From positions 1 to 64,000 of the forward strand of contig NZ_LQWY01000001.1 of assembly GCF_001643235.1 (NCBI RefSeq): a DNA stretch of 64,000 nucleotides, written 5' to 3'. The notes under the pieces are model-generated. The model saw nothing but the letters and a program-made list of their open reading frames with translations, was not told the DNA's origin and did not search any database. Position 1 is the first letter of the stretch. Each line of letters opens with the position of its first letter. The translations under genes and the position numbers were made by a program. Of the stretch, positions 24,585-34,969 are shown piece after piece. The DNA is from Domibacillus aminovorans. GTDB taxonomy: Bacteria; Bacillota; Bacilli; Bacillales; Domibacillaceae.

Positions 24585-24878
24585 TTAACATTCGAGTCTA
24601 TCCACTCTATCTGCAAGTTTACACACTTTCTTTTCAAGTTTATCTACTTTCTTTTCAAGTTTATCTACTTTCTTTTCAAGTTTATCCACTCTATCTTCAA
24701 GTTGATCTACTCTATCTTCAAGTTGATCTACTCTCTTTTCAAGTTTATCCACTTTATCTTCAAGTTTATTCACTTTTTTTCTTAAACGATCAATCTGTTC
24801 TTGTTGACCTGCTACCATTTCCTCCAACATAGCTAACCGTCTATCAACGTTGTTACCATGGTCGTGACATCCTGACAT
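24585..24878 (-). CDS. Small heptad-repeat coiled-coil protein
   Basis: The 97-residue protein starts MSGCHDHGNNVDRRLAMLEE and then, from residue 35 to the end, consists of nine uninterrupted heptads of the form [K/R]V[D/N]xLxx (KVDKLEK, RVDQLED and so on). Val and Leu at a/d positions make a continuous two- or three-stranded coiled coil of about 9 nm. Cys near both ends could form disulfides. GGGAGGG precedes the ATG. I do not recognise an orthologue. It could be a spore-surface or scaffold protein; nothing in the sequence proves this. Confidence 0.75.
   Translation of the reverse strand: MSGCHDHGNNVDRRLAMLEEMVAGQQEQIDRLRKKVNKLEDKVDKLEKRVDQLEDRVDQLEDRVDKLEKKVDKLEKKVDKLEKKVCKLADRVDRLEC
24588..24776. 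repeat. 21-base tandem repeats coding nine heptads
   Basis: Nine units of 21 bases lie in the coding sequence of the coiled-coil protein. Several adjacent units are nearly identical at DNA level (for example CTTTCTTTTCAAGTTTAT on the plus strand), which suggests recent unit duplication. Confidence 0.85.
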
Positions 24879-24906
24879 ACTATAACCCTCCCTTCAATTT
24901 TTAAAT

Positions 24907-25038
24907 TTAAATAAAAGCATTTTTCTTCTGTTCTTGTTGATCTGCTACCATTTCCGCCCACATGTCTAACCGTTTCTCAACGTTGTTAGCATTGGCGCTT
25001 CCTTGTTGAATTTGCCTTTGATGTGCCCTAGCAGTCAA
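24907..25038 (-). pseudogene. Truncated paralogue of the coiled-coil gene
   Basis: A 43-codon frame from a TTG at 25038 contains NNVEKRLDMWAEMVADQQEQ, which aligns with NNVDRRLAMLEEMVAGQQEQ of the neighbouring gene, and then ends (KKNAFI, stop) where the heptads should begin. The GGGAGG before it is only 2 bases from the TTG and matches the ribosome site of the intact gene. It looks like a tandem duplicate that lost its coiled coil, although a short functional protein is possible. Confidence 0.6.
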
Positions 25039-25534
25039 TTCCTCCCTTCTTTAATAAACTATGTTAAAAAGAAAGAAGTGTTTGGACGTACCGATCAGTA
25101 CAAGCACATTTTTAAAAAAACCAAACGATAAACTAGATTCCCTATTGAGAACGTTCATTCACTGGTATTACACTTTTCTTCCTAAGCGTAAACATCTGTT
25201 TCTTCACGCATAGAATAATGCTTTTTTAATTTTTGATTATGAAAAGAATTGATGAGGAGTGATGATTAAAAGGTTTGATTCAGTAGTTGATGATTGTAAT
25301 CTAACTGATGTGAGTTTTTCTGCGTCAACTAGAAAAAGCCCCGCTGAAGCGAGGCTTTTCCTTACGAACAAAGGGGATGGAAGAAATTTTTCACAGTCAA
25401 ACAAAGGGGTATATGTTTATAAGTGATCAATTTCACACCCTTATCCTATCATGTTTGGCACATATATTGCAAGGTGCGTCCGATCCGTTCACCTAATTGT
25501 CATAACAATGGATTTGACAGTATTAAATCCCATA
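25039..25534. other. Intergenic region upstream of the coiled-coil gene and downstream of pepF
   Basis: About 500 bases without a convincing gene. It holds the terminator at 25332-25360 and AT-rich DNA. A 54-codon plus-strand frame at 25262-25426 contains that terminator and is not accepted. Confidence 0.5.
25332..25360. terminator. Hairpin terminator downstream of pepF
   Basis: AAAAAGCCCCGC, TGAA, GCGAGGCTTTT forms a stem with one mismatch; the minus strand ends in TTTTT. It is about 175 bases beyond the pepF stop. Confidence 0.65.
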
Positions 25535-27349
25535 TTAAGACAATAGTTTTTCCATTTCTTCAAGTGACTGTTCAAACACTTTGCATGCGGATTCAATGGC
25601 ATCAGCTGCCGTCATATCCACACCTGCACTCTTTAATACGTCAATTGGATCAGCTGAGCTGCCAGCCTTCAAAAATTCATTAATGTATCGTTCTGCAGCA
25701 GGTTCGCCGTCTTCTAAAATTTGCGAAGACAACGCAATCGCTGCACTTAAGCCCGTCGCATATTGATATACATAATAATTATAATAGAAATGTGGAATGC
25801 GTGCCCATTCAAGCGCAATTTCTTCATCAATAACCATGTCATCGCCGAAATATTTTTTATTTAATTCATAATACGCCGCGCTTAATCCGTCCGCTGTCAA
25901 TGCTTCTCCATTTTGTGCTTTTTCACGAACGAGGTGTTCATATTCAGCAAACATCGTCTGGCGGAAAACCGTGCCGCGGAACGTTTCTAAGAAGTGATTC
26001 AACAAGTACATACGCTTTTTCTCATCTTCTGTCGTTTTCAGCAAATAGTTATTCAAAAGCGATTCGTTGCACGTGGATGCCACTTCCGCAACAAAAATCG
26101 AATAATCACCATAAATATATGGCTGATTCGCACGTGTGTAGTAACTGTGAATGCTGTGACCGAATTCATGAGCGAGCGTAAACAAGTTATTTACATTATC
26201 TTGCCAGTTCATTAAAATGTATGGATTCGTGCCGTACGCACCGGATGAATACGCCCCGCTGCGTTTCCCTTTATTTTCAACAACATCCACCCAGCGGCCT
26301 TCAAGCCCTTGTGCGAGAATGCCATTATACTCTTCCCCAAGTGGTTTCAATCCTTTTAATAAAAGGGCCTTTGCTTCATCATAATTCACGTCAAACTTGC
26401 CTTCTGCGACGAGTGGCGTGTACAAATCGTACATATGCAGCTCATCGAGGCCAAGCACTTTTTTACGAAGTGCGATATATCGGTGCAAAAGCGGCAAGTT
26501 TTTATTGATCGTGCTGACGAGATTGTCATACACCTCTTCTGGAATATGATTACGTGATAACGCAGATTCACGTGCACTTCCGTAATGTCTGACATGAGCG
26601 GAAAAATTATCTTTTTTAATTTGCCCTGATAATGTAGATGCAAACGTGTTTTTGAATTTTCCGTATGTTGCGTATACCGCTTTAAATGCTTCTTCGCGTA
26701 CACGGCGGTCTGACGACTCTAAAAAGCGAACGTAATTACCATGCGTAATTTGTACGTTTTCCCCATTTTCATCTTGAATGACCGGAAACTCAAGATCTGC
26801 GTTATTCAGCATCCCAAACGTTGCACTTGATGACCCGAGCACATCTGACGCCTGCGCCAGCAAGTTCTCTTCGACTGCTGACAATACGTGTGGACGCTGC
26901 TTATTCAAATCACCAAGCACTTTTTTGTAAAGTAAAAGCGGCTCGTAGGAAGCTACAAAGCCATTAATTTTTTCCTCATCAATGGACAAAATTTCTGGAT
27001 CAGCAAACGACAATGCGCCGGCAATTTGCGTATACAGCATCTTCGCCCGGTCATTCATTCCTTGATAATGACCATTTTGCGTATCTTCATCGTAACGCAT
27101 ATGTGCATACGTATATAACCTGCCCATGCGCTCTAAAAGCGTATCCTGCCACGTAAAAAACGAATATAGCTGCTCAGCGCTGTTACCGAGTGTGCCATTA
27201 TAAGAGGCCGCAGCACCAGCAAGCTTCCCGATCGTTTTAAATTCTTCTTCCCATGCTGTATCTGTTTCAAAAATATCTTCCAGACGCCACTTTAATTCTT
27301 CCGTAATCTCACTACGTGCCGGAAGCTGTTTTACTTGATTGTCTGCCAC
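25535..27349 (-). CDS. pepF: Oligoendopeptidase F
   Basis: The 604-residue M3 metallopeptidase has the zinc motif HEFGH at 394-398 (LFTLAHEFGHSIHSYY) and the downstream FVAEVASTCNE helix with the third ligand. It cleaves short peptides in the cytoplasm; in B. subtilis overexpression affects sporulation signalling through peptide degradation. GTG start with GGGAGG upstream. It sits between spxH and coiA, as B. subtilis yjbG does. Confidence 0.95.
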   Translation of the reverse strand: MADNQVKQLPARSEITEELKWRLEDIFETDTAWEEEFKTIGKLAGAAASYNGTLGNSAEQLYSFFTWQDTLLERMGRLYTYAHMRYDEDTQNGHYQGMNDRAKMLYTQIAGALSFADPEILSIDEEKINGFVASYEPLLLYKKVLGDLNKQRPHVLSAVEENLLAQASDVLGSSSATFGMLNNADLEFPVIQDENGENVQITHGNYVRFLESSDRRVREEAFKAVYATYGKFKNTFASTLSGQIKKDNFSAHVRHYGSARESALSRNHIPEEVYDNLVSTINKNLPLLHRYIALRKKVLGLDELHMYDLYTPLVAEGKFDVNYDEAKALLLKGLKPLGEEYNGILAQGLEGRWVDVVENKGKRSGAYSSGAYGTNPYILMNWQDNVNNLFTLAHEFGHSIHSYYTRANQPYIYGDYSIFVAEVASTCNESLLNNYLLKTTEDEKKRMYLLNHFLETFRGTVFRQTMFAEYEHLVREKAQNGEALTADGLSAAYYELNKKYFGDDMVIDEEIALEWARIPHFYYNYYVYQYATGLSAAIALSSQILEDGEPAAERYINEFLKAGSSADPIDVLKSAGVDMTAADAIESACKVFEQSLEEMEKLLS

Positions 27350-27415
27350 GTTAAAAACCTCCCTTTATTTATAAACCATTCTCCTTCTTTATTGTATATT
27401 CCTTTTTCTTATTCC

Positions 27416-28543
27416 TCAAAAAATCAGCCTGTCTATAATTCGCTTTTCATGTGCGAGACAAAATTCCTCTTCCCTCCGTATTTTTCCACCCCTTGACAGA
27501 CTGTCCATCCCTCTTTTTATACCGATTTCATTAAGAAGCGCTACGTAATCTTCTGCTGCTTGTTCCGGTGTCATCATCGGAGCGAGCGGCATAATCGTTT
27601 CTTTTAAATGACCCTTCTGAATACGTCTACGGATAATATTTGCCGCTTCTTGCATCGATCCATTTTTACGGTCATGCACAATATAAAATTGCCACTCGGC
27701 CGCATGATTGCGAATGGCCATGCCACTTCGTACCGGCAGGCCGATTTCTTCCGACAATAAATATGGATTTCGACCTGATTCATAAACGGTCCGAAAAAAC
27801 GGATGATTTCGCGCATTGCTATAATAAAGCGATCGGTCGATCCATTTTCGTTTTTCATCAAAAAAGGGTGCGAGTGGAAACATAAATTCAGTTAAAAATA
27901 CAGCGGACGGCGGAAACGTCATATCCTCTATTTTCACATCAAGGCGTACTGCCTGACAGAGCGATATGGTTACCGGTATGATTCGTCCGTAAATGGTAAA
28001 TAATTTAAAATCCGGACAATACGCAACGAAATAAAAGCCAAGCTGTGCATGATAGCGCATAAAAAGCCGTTGAAACGGTGTTAATTTCACATATCGCCCT
28101 TTTCGTTCAATCGAAGGACCACCATATATCCAAAAAGGATTTAAACCACGCATCATATATTTCTTCGTCCGTTCTCGGAATAACGAAGCTGAAATGGTTG
28201 AACATTGGTATTCAACGGCAATCGTTCCCGATAATATATCAGGTCGCTGCGTTCCATCGGGCAGACGCGCTTCCATTATGGCATCGTGCGTTCTTATTAT
28301 CCAGTTAAATAAATCGATTTTGGCAGCAAGGTGACGTGGTGATTCATGTTCGGAAAAAGAGTCACAGGAAGAGTATGTTTCGTGAGCAAAGTGTGGAATG
28401 TTGACATCTCCCGCTTTAATGACGACCGGGCGGCCGCACTGTGGGCAAAAATGAGGTGTTTTTTTTAAGCTTAATGCCATCTGTTTCGCATCAGGTCCGG
28501 CAAGCACAACGGGCTGTCCATTTATATCGACTGCCGCCAGCAT
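27416..28543 (-). CDS. coiA: Competence protein CoiA
   Basis: The 375-residue protein begins MLAAVDINGQPVVLAGPDA and has a zinc-finger-like HFCPQCGRPVVIKAG with HFAH, followed by a nuclease-like core (HLAAKIDLFNWI, RPDILSGTIAVEYQCSTIS, which resembles a PD-(D/E)XK site). CoiA promotes recombination of DNA taken up in competence and is induced with the ComK regulon. GGAAGTGG precedes the ATG at 28543; the frame opens further upstream without a better site. comK, comZ and mecA are also in this window. Confidence 0.9.
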   Translation of the reverse strand: MLAAVDINGQPVVLAGPDAKQMALSLKKTPHFCPQCGRPVVIKAGDVNIPHFAHETYSSCDSFSEHESPRHLAAKIDLFNWIIRTHDAIMEARLPDGTQRPDILSGTIAVEYQCSTISASLFRERTKKYMMRGLNPFWIYGGPSIERKGRYVKLTPFQRLFMRYHAQLGFYFVAYCPDFKLFTIYGRIIPVTISLCQAVRLDVKIEDMTFPPSAVFLTEFMFPLAPFFDEKRKWIDRSLYYSNARNHPFFRTVYESGRNPYLLSEEIGLPVRSGMAIRNHAAEWQFYIVHDRKNGSMQEAANIIRRRIQKGHLKETIMPLAPMMTPEQAAEDYVALLNEIGIKRGMDSLSRGGKIRREEEFCLAHEKRIIDRLIF

Positions 28544-28668
28544 ACAACCACTTCCTTTCACACTGTATTGTATCATTCGACACATGATTAGGCATTCCTT
28601 TTAATAAAGTAAAACGTCATACATGATCAAAATCCCCACTCGAAAGCCCCCCTTTCTGCGTAGCACGA

Positions 28669-28696
28669 CAAAAAAAGCCTCCTGAATCAGAAGGCT
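28669..28696 (-). terminator. Terminator of mecA
   Basis: Minus strand: AGCCTTCTGA, TTCAGGAGGCT stem followed by seven T, 7 bases after the stop. Confidence 0.88.
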
Positions 28697-28702
28697 CTCC
28701 CA

Positions 28703-29344
28703 TTATGAAAAATATTGGCGTACCGTTTCAAATACATTGTCATCGATCACACATTTTCCGTATTCTTGCAGCGTATGAATGGTCATTCGTGATTCGTGCG
28801 TATATTCAAGCAAAATGCTAAGTGCATCGTCAATAGCTTTTTCTTCAAACCGCTCTTCTTCAAATTCAACAAATAAATAATAGCGGTTTTCATGTGCGTA
28901 AAGAGATGTGATCAAATGATCGAGACCGCCACGATTGCTAAGCGTAATGACATCTTCAAAATCTTGGAACGAAAGAATAAAATCAAGTGGTTGTTCATCT
29001 TCTTCCGCTCGGTCAAAATGCTCTTCAAGCAAGTCTTCAATCTGTCCTTCTACATCAAGCTTATCACTTGTGAATGGAAGCTCAAGCTTTTGGCCGTCTT
29101 TCGTTAAGTTTGCTTGTGTTACTAAAATTTCAAGCCCTTTATCAAGTGCATGCACTTGAATCCAAAGGGGACCATCCACTGTGAAATCTTCTTCATCATG
29201 GACTTCCTCCATCATATCCCAGAACAGTTCTTCGCTGCGCTCCCGGTTGTACCAGATTTCTTCGCGATCAAAGCCCCGTTCTTCTATATCAACATACGAT
29301 ATGAAAAACTTCACCGTATTCTCATTAATGCGTTCGATTTCCAT
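28703..29344 (-). CDS. mecA: ClpCP adaptor MecA
   Basis: The 213-residue protein starts MEIERINENTVKFFISYVDI, as MecA does, with an N-terminal substrate-binding domain, an acidic linker (EEHFDRAEEDEQPLD) and a C-terminal ClpC-binding domain (FSQ... region ending DDNVFETVRQYFS). It binds ComK and hands it to ClpCP for degradation, holding competence off until ComS displaces it. ComK is encoded 25 kb away in the window. Confidence 0.95.
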   Translation of the reverse strand: MEIERINENTVKFFISYVDIEERGFDREEIWYNRERSEELFWDMMEEVHDEEDFTVDGPLWIQVHALDKGLEILVTQANLTKDGQKLELPFTSDKLDVEGQIEDLLEEHFDRAEEDEQPLDFILSFQDFEDVITLSNRGGLDHLITSLYAHENRYYLFVEFEEERFEEKAIDDALSILLEYTHESRMTIHTLQEYGKCVIDDNVFETVRQYFS

Positions 29345-29520
29345 AATTGCGGTCTCTCCCTTCCATTTAGAGGGTTGTCGGGAGTACGGAAAACAAACTC
29401 CTCATCCCTTTGTTCTATTGTATGATAAACATGTCATAAATGAAAATAGAAAGACTCCAAAATCGGAGGGCTGTCCGCTTATTCTATCTGAATTTTTTGA
29501 TTTATTCAAGTGAATTATAC

Positions 29521-29549
29521 AAAAAAAATCCCTGCATGAATTGCAGGAA
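29521..29549 (-). terminator. Terminator of spx
   Basis: Minus strand: TTCCTGCAA, TTCA, TGCAGG stem then ATTTTTTTT. Confidence 0.9.
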
Positions 29550-29560
29550 TTCTCTCTCCA

Positions 29561-29956
29561 TTAGTTAACCATACGCCGTGCTTCAAGCAACTGGAATGTA
29601 CGAACTTTCCGTGGTAAGAAGCGGCGGATTTCATCTTCATTGTAACCGACTTGCAAGCGCTTTGCATCCATAATAATCGGACGGCGAAGCAATCCCGGAT
29701 TTTGGCGAATCAATTCAAACAAATCTTGAAGAGGAAGCGTTTCAAGATCAACATCCAATTTTTGAAAAATCTTTGAACGTGTTGAAATGATTTCATCTGT
29801 TCCATCCTCCGTCATACGCAAAATCTCTTTAATTTCGTTAATGCTTAGCGGTTCAGAGAAGATATTGCGTTCCACGTAAGGTATTTCATGTTCTTCCAGC
29901 CATGCTTTCGCTTTACGGCAAGATGTGCAACTTGGTGATGTGTATAGTGTAACCAT
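29561..29956 (-). CDS. spx: Transcriptional regulator Spx
   Basis: The 131-residue ArsC-like protein has the redox pair Cys10/Cys13 ([15 protein letters not shown]) and the RPI region (LLRRPIIMD) that contacts the RNA polymerase alpha C-terminal domain. Oxidised Spx redirects polymerase to thiol-stress genes. It is a substrate of ClpXP with SpxH, whose gene is also in this window. The C terminus ends ARRMVN, as in ClpX-recognised Spx proteins. GGAG precedes the ATG. Confidence 0.96.
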   Translation of the reverse strand: MVTLYTSPSCTSCRKAKAWLEEHEIPYVERNIFSEPLSINEIKEILRMTEDGTDEIISTRSKIFQKLDVDLETLPLQDLFELIRQNPGLLRRPIIMDAKRLQVGYNEDEIRRFLPRKVRTFQLLEARRMVN

Positions 29957-30083
29957 TCCTCATTCACACTCCTTAATTAAAATGTATAATACCTGTCAAT
30001 TTACACCTGTAAATTTGAGGAATTGAACGTTCATGGAGATTTCAAATAATTAGTGAAACTCCTCAACAACCGGCTACATATGT

Positions 30084-30092
30084 ATTATACCA
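30084..30092 (-). promoter_or_regulatory. Extended -10 promoter of spx
   Basis: Minus strand TGGTATAAT (TGn-TATAAT), 128 bases upstream of the spx ATG. A TTGACA nearer the gene has no -10 at the right distance. The interval 29957-30352 contains no gene. Confidence 0.5.
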
Positions 30093-30284
30093 TGAAATGA
30101 CATTCATTGAATATGGTTTTCATTATATCGTAAAAATTATTTGTTTTGTTCTACACAATAGATTATACCCGAGAAATGTGTCCACTAAACGTCAAAAACA
30201 TTTTTTTAAAAATAAGTGTAAATGGTTTTAAACTATTTTTCATTCCGCTCTTCTTTAAACAATTTGATTACAATTAAGCACTCC

Positions 30285-30313
30285 TTGAATATTCAGTCTG
30301 TTTTGTTTATAAT
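30285..30313 (+). promoter_or_regulatory. trpS promoter
   Basis: TTGAAT (30285-30290), 17 bases, TATAAT (30308-30313). The start codon is 40 bases downstream, so there is no room for a T-box leader. Confidence 0.85.
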
Positions 30314-30349
30314 CATACTCATAATAAGATGAAGCGAAGTGAGAATTGA

Positions 30350-31343
<994 letters not shown>

Positions 31344-31345
<2 letters not shown>

Positions 31346-31384
31346 AAAAGAAATCCCGCCAATCAGTTTGGCGGGATTTCTTTC
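31344..31384. terminator. Bidirectional terminator between trpS and yjbA
   Basis: GAAATCCCGCCAA, TCAG, TTTGGCGGGATTTC; perfect long stem with A and T runs on both sides. Confidence 0.95.
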
Positions 31385-32123
31385 ACGTGGCGACACCCAT
31401 CTCATGCTCATACATTTTCTCAAAAAATGGACGCCCTTTAATAATTTGACCGCATATTTGTTCATGTCGTGGGCTCCATCCAATTTTTACTGCTTCGCTA
31501 AATGTGCTCGCTGCCATATCCCAATCCATTTCTCGAATCTCTTCATAACGATCCGGCATCCATTCCGTCAGCCAATACTTTAATTCCGGCTCATTTTCTG
31601 ATTCAATGAGCTGATCAACAGCAAGTAATAACAACTGCTTTAACTGCCGTTCTTTCCGTGTCAGTCCGATCATCCATTCAGGTGCTGGCTCAATTAAGCT
31701 GTATGTTTTCTCATTCATTTCCGGAAAATAAAATGGTTCTGCTGCATGACAGTCCGCCATTTCACGGACAATTAGTTCATGCTGTGGCATAAGTCGGCTT
31801 TTTTTCACAGGTACACGGTACCCCATCGTCTCAATCGCCATCATCCGTTCTCCATCTGAAGCAATAAAACAGTATTCCAACATTTCCACCTTACTGCCTT
31901 TTCGAATAAATGCTTTGCTTTCAATTTTCTTCAATAAATCATCCGGTAGCTCACCTAGAGAATTCTCCATATAATCCATGGCTGATTTCCTCACAATCAA
32001 TACAGGGACTTGATCCAACATCACCATGCCGTCATCTTTACGCCACTCATGAAAAAAACATACATTGCATCCGTTTTCTTCTCCTTCAAACCAGTTGACC
32101 CATACATCATGAAGGTATAGCAT
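31383..32123 (-). CDS. yjbA: UPF0736/DUF3603 family protein YjbA
   Basis: The 246-residue protein begins MLYLHDVWVNWFEGEENG and matches YjbA, a conserved Bacillales protein of unknown function. No membrane segments or catalytic motif. AGGAGG lies 6 bases before the ATG at 32123. It faces trpS, as yjbA neighbours trpS in B. subtilis. Confidence 0.9.
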   Translation of the reverse strand: MLYLHDVWVNWFEGEENGCNVCFFHEWRKDDGMVMLDQVPVLIVRKSAMDYMENSLGELPDDLLKKIESKAFIRKGSKVEMLEYCFIASDGERMMAIETMGYRVPVKKSRLMPQHELIVREMADCHAAEPFYFPEMNEKTYSLIEPAPEWMIGLTRKERQLKQLLLLAVDQLIESENEPELKYWLTEWMPDRYEEIREMDWDMAASTFSEAVKIGWSPRHEQICGQIIKGRPFFEKMYEHEMGVAT

Positions 32124-32179
32124 CAAATTCCTCCTTGAACTCCTTATTATGGGTTCATTATCGTCACGTTTCCGTTAAT

Positions 32180-32368
32180 TTATTCCTTCAACCCCAAAAT
32201 AATGAGTACCCAGCCAAGGAAAAATAAATAACATTCTGGTCTACTGATTGTGAAAGATAAATAATCTGTCCATGTCATGCCCGCTGCAAGCAAATTAAAA
32301 TACATAATAAAACTAACACCGCCAGCAACAGCAAAGCCGAATCCTGTTAAAAAGATCATGAATCGCAT
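32180..32368 (-). CDS. Small membrane protein of unknown function
   Basis: The 62-residue protein starts MRFMIFLTGFGFAVAGGVSF and has two membrane helices (about 4-28 and 46-60, ending FFLGWVLIILGLKE). GGGGATGTGATC precedes the ATG at 32368. It lies between yjbA and fabF on the same strand. Not recognised. Confidence 0.7.
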   Translation of the reverse strand: MRFMIFLTGFGFAVAGGVSFIMYFNLLAAGMTWTDYLSFTISRPECYLFFLGWVLIILGLKE

Positions 32369-32417
32369 CTGATCACATCCCCGCTGCTTGTCCTGTATGT
32401 ATATGCAGCATCGAAAC

Positions 32418-32443
32418 AAAAAAAACAGGCCGCGGCCTGTTTT
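32418..32443 (-). terminator. Terminator of fabF
   Basis: Minus strand: ACAGGCCGCGGCCTGT palindrome followed by eight T, just after the fabF stop. Confidence 0.9.
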
Positions 32444-32447
32444 AGGA

Positions 32448-33689
32448 TTAATCGTTATATTCGGTTAACACGATCGTTGCATTGTGACCACCAAATCCGA
32501 GTGAATTGCTCAGCGCAGAACGAACTTCTTGCTTTCGTGCTTCATTCGGCACGTAATCAAGATCACATTCTGGATCTGGATTGACTAAATTAATGGTTGG
32601 CGGTACAAGATCATTTTTAATAGTCAGCGCGGTGAAAATCGCTTCTACCCCACCTGCTGCACCAAGCATATGACCCGTCATTGATTTCGTAGAGCTAATC
32701 GAAAGTTTTCGTGCATGGTCGCCGAAAACCGTTTTAATGGCAGCCGTTTCGAACTTATCATTGTACGGTGTACTTGTACCGTGTGCATTGATATAATCAA
32801 TGTCTTCTGGTGCAAATCCTGCATCATCAATGGCTATTTGCATAGCACGTGCTCCACCCTCACCTTCCGGCGCAGGCGCTGTAATATGATAAGCATCACC
32901 TGTCGAACCATATCCCACGATTTCCGCATAAATAGTCGCACCACGTTTTTTCGCATGCTCCAATTCTTCAAGAACGACAATACCTGCTCCTTCACCGATG
33001 ACAAACCCATCGCGGTTCGAATCGAAAGGACGGCTTGCTGTTGCTGGATCCGGATTGTTTGAAAGCGCCGTATTTGCACAGAAACCAGCTACGGACATTT
33101 GGGTAATCGGAGCTTCTGCACCACCTGAAATCATCGCATCTGCATCGCCGCGTTGAATCACTTTAAACGCATCCCCTATGGAGTTTGTACCCGTTGCACA
33201 TGCAGTTACGGTACATGAGTTTACTCCTTTTGCACCTAAATAAATGGATACTTGCCCTGCTGCCATATCTGGAATAATCATCGGCACAAAAAATGGACTG
33301 ACCCGGCGGTAGCCGCGCTCTAAAAATATTCTGTATTGGTTTTCAAATGTTTCCATTCCACCAATACCCGAACCGATCCAGACACCGATACGTGATGCAT
33401 TTTCATCATTAATATCAAGGTTTGCATCCGCGATCGCCATTTTCGCTGCTGCAACGGCATATTGAGTGAAACGGTCCATTTTACGTGCATCTTTTTTCTC
33501 CATAAATTGTTCAGGGTCAAAGTCTCTAATTTCTGCCGCCACTTTTGTGGGATAATCGTCTGCATTCAACCGGGTTAACGGCTTCACACCACTTTTTCCT
33601 GTTGTGACACTGGCCCATGCTTCTTCTATCGTACTTCCAACCGGTGAGACAATGCCGAGACCGGTAATGACTACTCTTCGCTTTTCCAC
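32448..33689 (-). CDS. fabF: Beta-ketoacyl-ACP synthase II
   Basis: The 413-residue protein has the KAS II catalytic set: Cys in [14 protein letters not shown] (about residue 164), His in [12 protein letters not shown] and His in [15 protein letters not shown]. It condenses malonyl-ACP with acyl-ACP in fatty acid elongation and is the target of cerulenin. The GTG start at 33689 follows AGAGGTGG; the frame opens upstream without a site. It is 29 bases after fabH and cotranscribed with it under a FapR-like operator. Confidence 0.96.
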   Translation of the reverse strand: MEKRRVVITGLGIVSPVGSTIEEAWASVTTGKSGVKPLTRLNADDYPTKVAAEIRDFDPEQFMEKKDARKMDRFTQYAVAAAKMAIADANLDINDENASRIGVWIGSGIGGMETFENQYRIFLERGYRRVSPFFVPMIIPDMAAGQVSIYLGAKGVNSCTVTACATGTNSIGDAFKVIQRGDADAMISGGAEAPITQMSVAGFCANTALSNNPDPATASRPFDSNRDGFVIGEGAGIVVLEELEHAKKRGATIYAEIVGYGSTGDAYHITAPAPEGEGGARAMQIAIDDAGFAPEDIDYINAHGTSTPYNDKFETAAIKTVFGDHARKLSISSTKSMTGHMLGAAGGVEAIFTALTIKNDLVPPTINLVNPDPECDLDYVPNEARKQEVRSALSNSLGFGGHNATIVLTEYND

Positions 33690-33718
33690 GTTTTCCACCT
33701 CTTTATTGTAATCTGCTA

Positions 33719-34651
33719 TTAGCGTCCCCACTTCATTGCGATAGCGCCCCATGTTAATCCTCCGCCAAAACCGACCATCACGATGACATCATCTTCTTTA
33801 ATCTTTCCCTTCTCCAGTTCTTCTACAAACGTGATCGGAATCGATGCAGATGATGTATTGCCAAATTGATTGATCGTTACCGACATTTTTTCTGGCGACA
33901 GCCCGAGACGTTCGCGGGATGATTCCATAATGCGAATGTTTGCCTGATGGGGCATTAAAAAATCAACATCATCTTTTGTTAAACCCGCTTTTTCGAGCAC
34001 GTTAATCGCTGATTCACCCATTTGACGGACGGCAAATTTAAACACTTCACGTCCATTCATCTTGACATATTCATCCTGATATAAATGCTTGGCGCCCCGT
34101 CCATCTGCACCGAGCTCAAATGAAAGGATACCCCGTCCATCTGCAACTGGACCAAGAATGGCTGCTCCAGCACCATCTCCGAATAAAACGGCTGTATTAC
34201 GGTCTTCCCAATCAACGGATTTTGACAGTTTTTCTGCACCAATGACGAGAATGTGTTTATACGTGCCTGTTTCCACAAACTGTTTCCCTGTAATGATAGC
34301 GTACATAAACCCGGCACACGCCGCACTTATATCCATCGCTGCTGCATTCACCGCACCGATTTCTTGTTGAATCAAGCATGATACAGAAGGAAAACGATAA
34401 TCGGGTGTCACCGTTGCTGTAATAATGAGATCAATTTCTTCTGGATGAATTCCTGCGTTCTCAATTGCTTTTTCCGCTACTTTCATCGCCATATAGGATG
34501 TATCGATATCATCTCCAGCAATACGGCGTTCTTCAATCCCTGTACGCGTGCGAATCCATTCATCTGACGTATCCATCTTTTTTTCCAAATCCGCATTCGT
34601 TAACACATTTTCGGGAATGTATCTGCCCATTCCCCATATTCCAGCGTTCAT
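33719..34651 (-). CDS. fabH: Beta-ketoacyl-ACP synthase III
   Basis: The 310-residue protein has the FabH triad: Cys in [13 protein letters not shown] (about residue 112), His in [14 protein letters not shown], Asn in [13 protein letters not shown]. It starts fatty acid synthesis by joining acyl-CoA to malonyl-ACP; in Bacillus it prefers branched-chain starters. GAGGGTG lies 7 bases before the ATG at 34651. First gene of the fabH-fabF operon. Confidence 0.96.
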   Translation of the reverse strand: MNAGIWGMGRYIPENVLTNADLEKKMDTSDEWIRTRTGIEERRIAGDDIDTSYMAMKVAEKAIENAGIHPEEIDLIITATVTPDYRFPSVSCLIQQEIGAVNAAAMDISAACAGFMYAIITGKQFVETGTYKHILVIGAEKLSKSVDWEDRNTAVLFGDGAGAAILGPVADGRGILSFELGADGRGAKHLYQDEYVKMNGREVFKFAVRQMGESAINVLEKAGLTKDDVDFLMPHQANIRIMESSRERLGLSPEKMSVTINQFGNTSSASIPITFVEELEKGKIKEDDVIVMVGFGGGLTWGAIAMKWGR

Positions 34652-34692
34652 CAAAACGCACCCTCTTTCACATACATTAGTAATATCAATTA

Positions 34693-34709
34693 TTAAGACT
34701 TGGTCCTAA
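34693..34709 (-). promoter_or_regulatory. FapR operator of fabHF
   Basis: Minus strand TTAGGACCAAGTCTTAA is an imperfect 17-base palindrome matching TTAGTACCTAGTACTAA at 13 positions (consensus from memory). It starts at the end of the -10 box, so bound FapR would block initiation; malonyl-CoA would release it. Confidence 0.65.
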
Positions 34710-34737
34710 TTTTACTGAAAACAATTCATGATTGCAA
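34709..34737 (-). promoter_or_regulatory. fabHF promoter
   Basis: Minus strand TTGCAA (34732-34737), 17 bases, TAAAAT (34709-34714). Confidence 0.75.
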
Positions 34738-34745
34738 CTAAAAAA

Positions 34746-34785
34746 ATGAAAGCGGACTCCTATTACTAGGAACCCGCTTTCATGT
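34746..34785 (-). terminator. Terminator of yjzD
   Basis: GAAAGCGG and CCGCTTTC flank an inner CCTA/TAGG stem; on the minus strand it is followed by ATTTTTTTAG. Confidence 0.8.
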
Positions 34786-34786
34786 A

Positions 34787-34969
34787 TCAATGTTTCTCAA
34801 TAGGATCGTTTGGAATTAGAGCTGTCAAAATGAACAACAAAATCGTAACGACAACGGCGACCAGAACGCCTGTTTCAGCATGAAACGGAGCACCGTTCAT
34901 CGATGACACAACGTATACAACCATTTCAGACAAGAAAAGTGTCCAAACAAATGTCATAATATATTGCAC
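34787..34969 (-). CDS. yjzD: DUF2929 small membrane protein (YjzD-like)
   Basis: The 60-residue protein has two membrane helices (about 5-23 and 34-53) and a short polar C terminus. It fits the DUF2929/YjzD family found near fabH and comZ in Bacillus. Function unknown. GGAGG precedes the ATG. Confidence 0.75.
   Translation of the reverse strand: MQYIMTFVWTLFLSEMVVYVVSSMNGAPFHAETGVLVAVVVTILLFILTALIPNDPIEKH

Noticed and set aside
24560-24832. A plus-strand frame with repeated VYLLSFQ units
   Set aside because: It is the antisense image of the 21-base heptad repeats; the minus-strand gene has the ribosome site and sensible coiled-coil protein.
25262-25426. A 54-codon plus-strand frame with GAGGAG upstream, between the coiled-coil gene and pepF
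   Set aside because: It contains a terminator hairpin (25332-25360) in its middle and its translation resembles nothing; B. subtilis has a small gene (yizD) between the same genes, but that is not enough to accept it.
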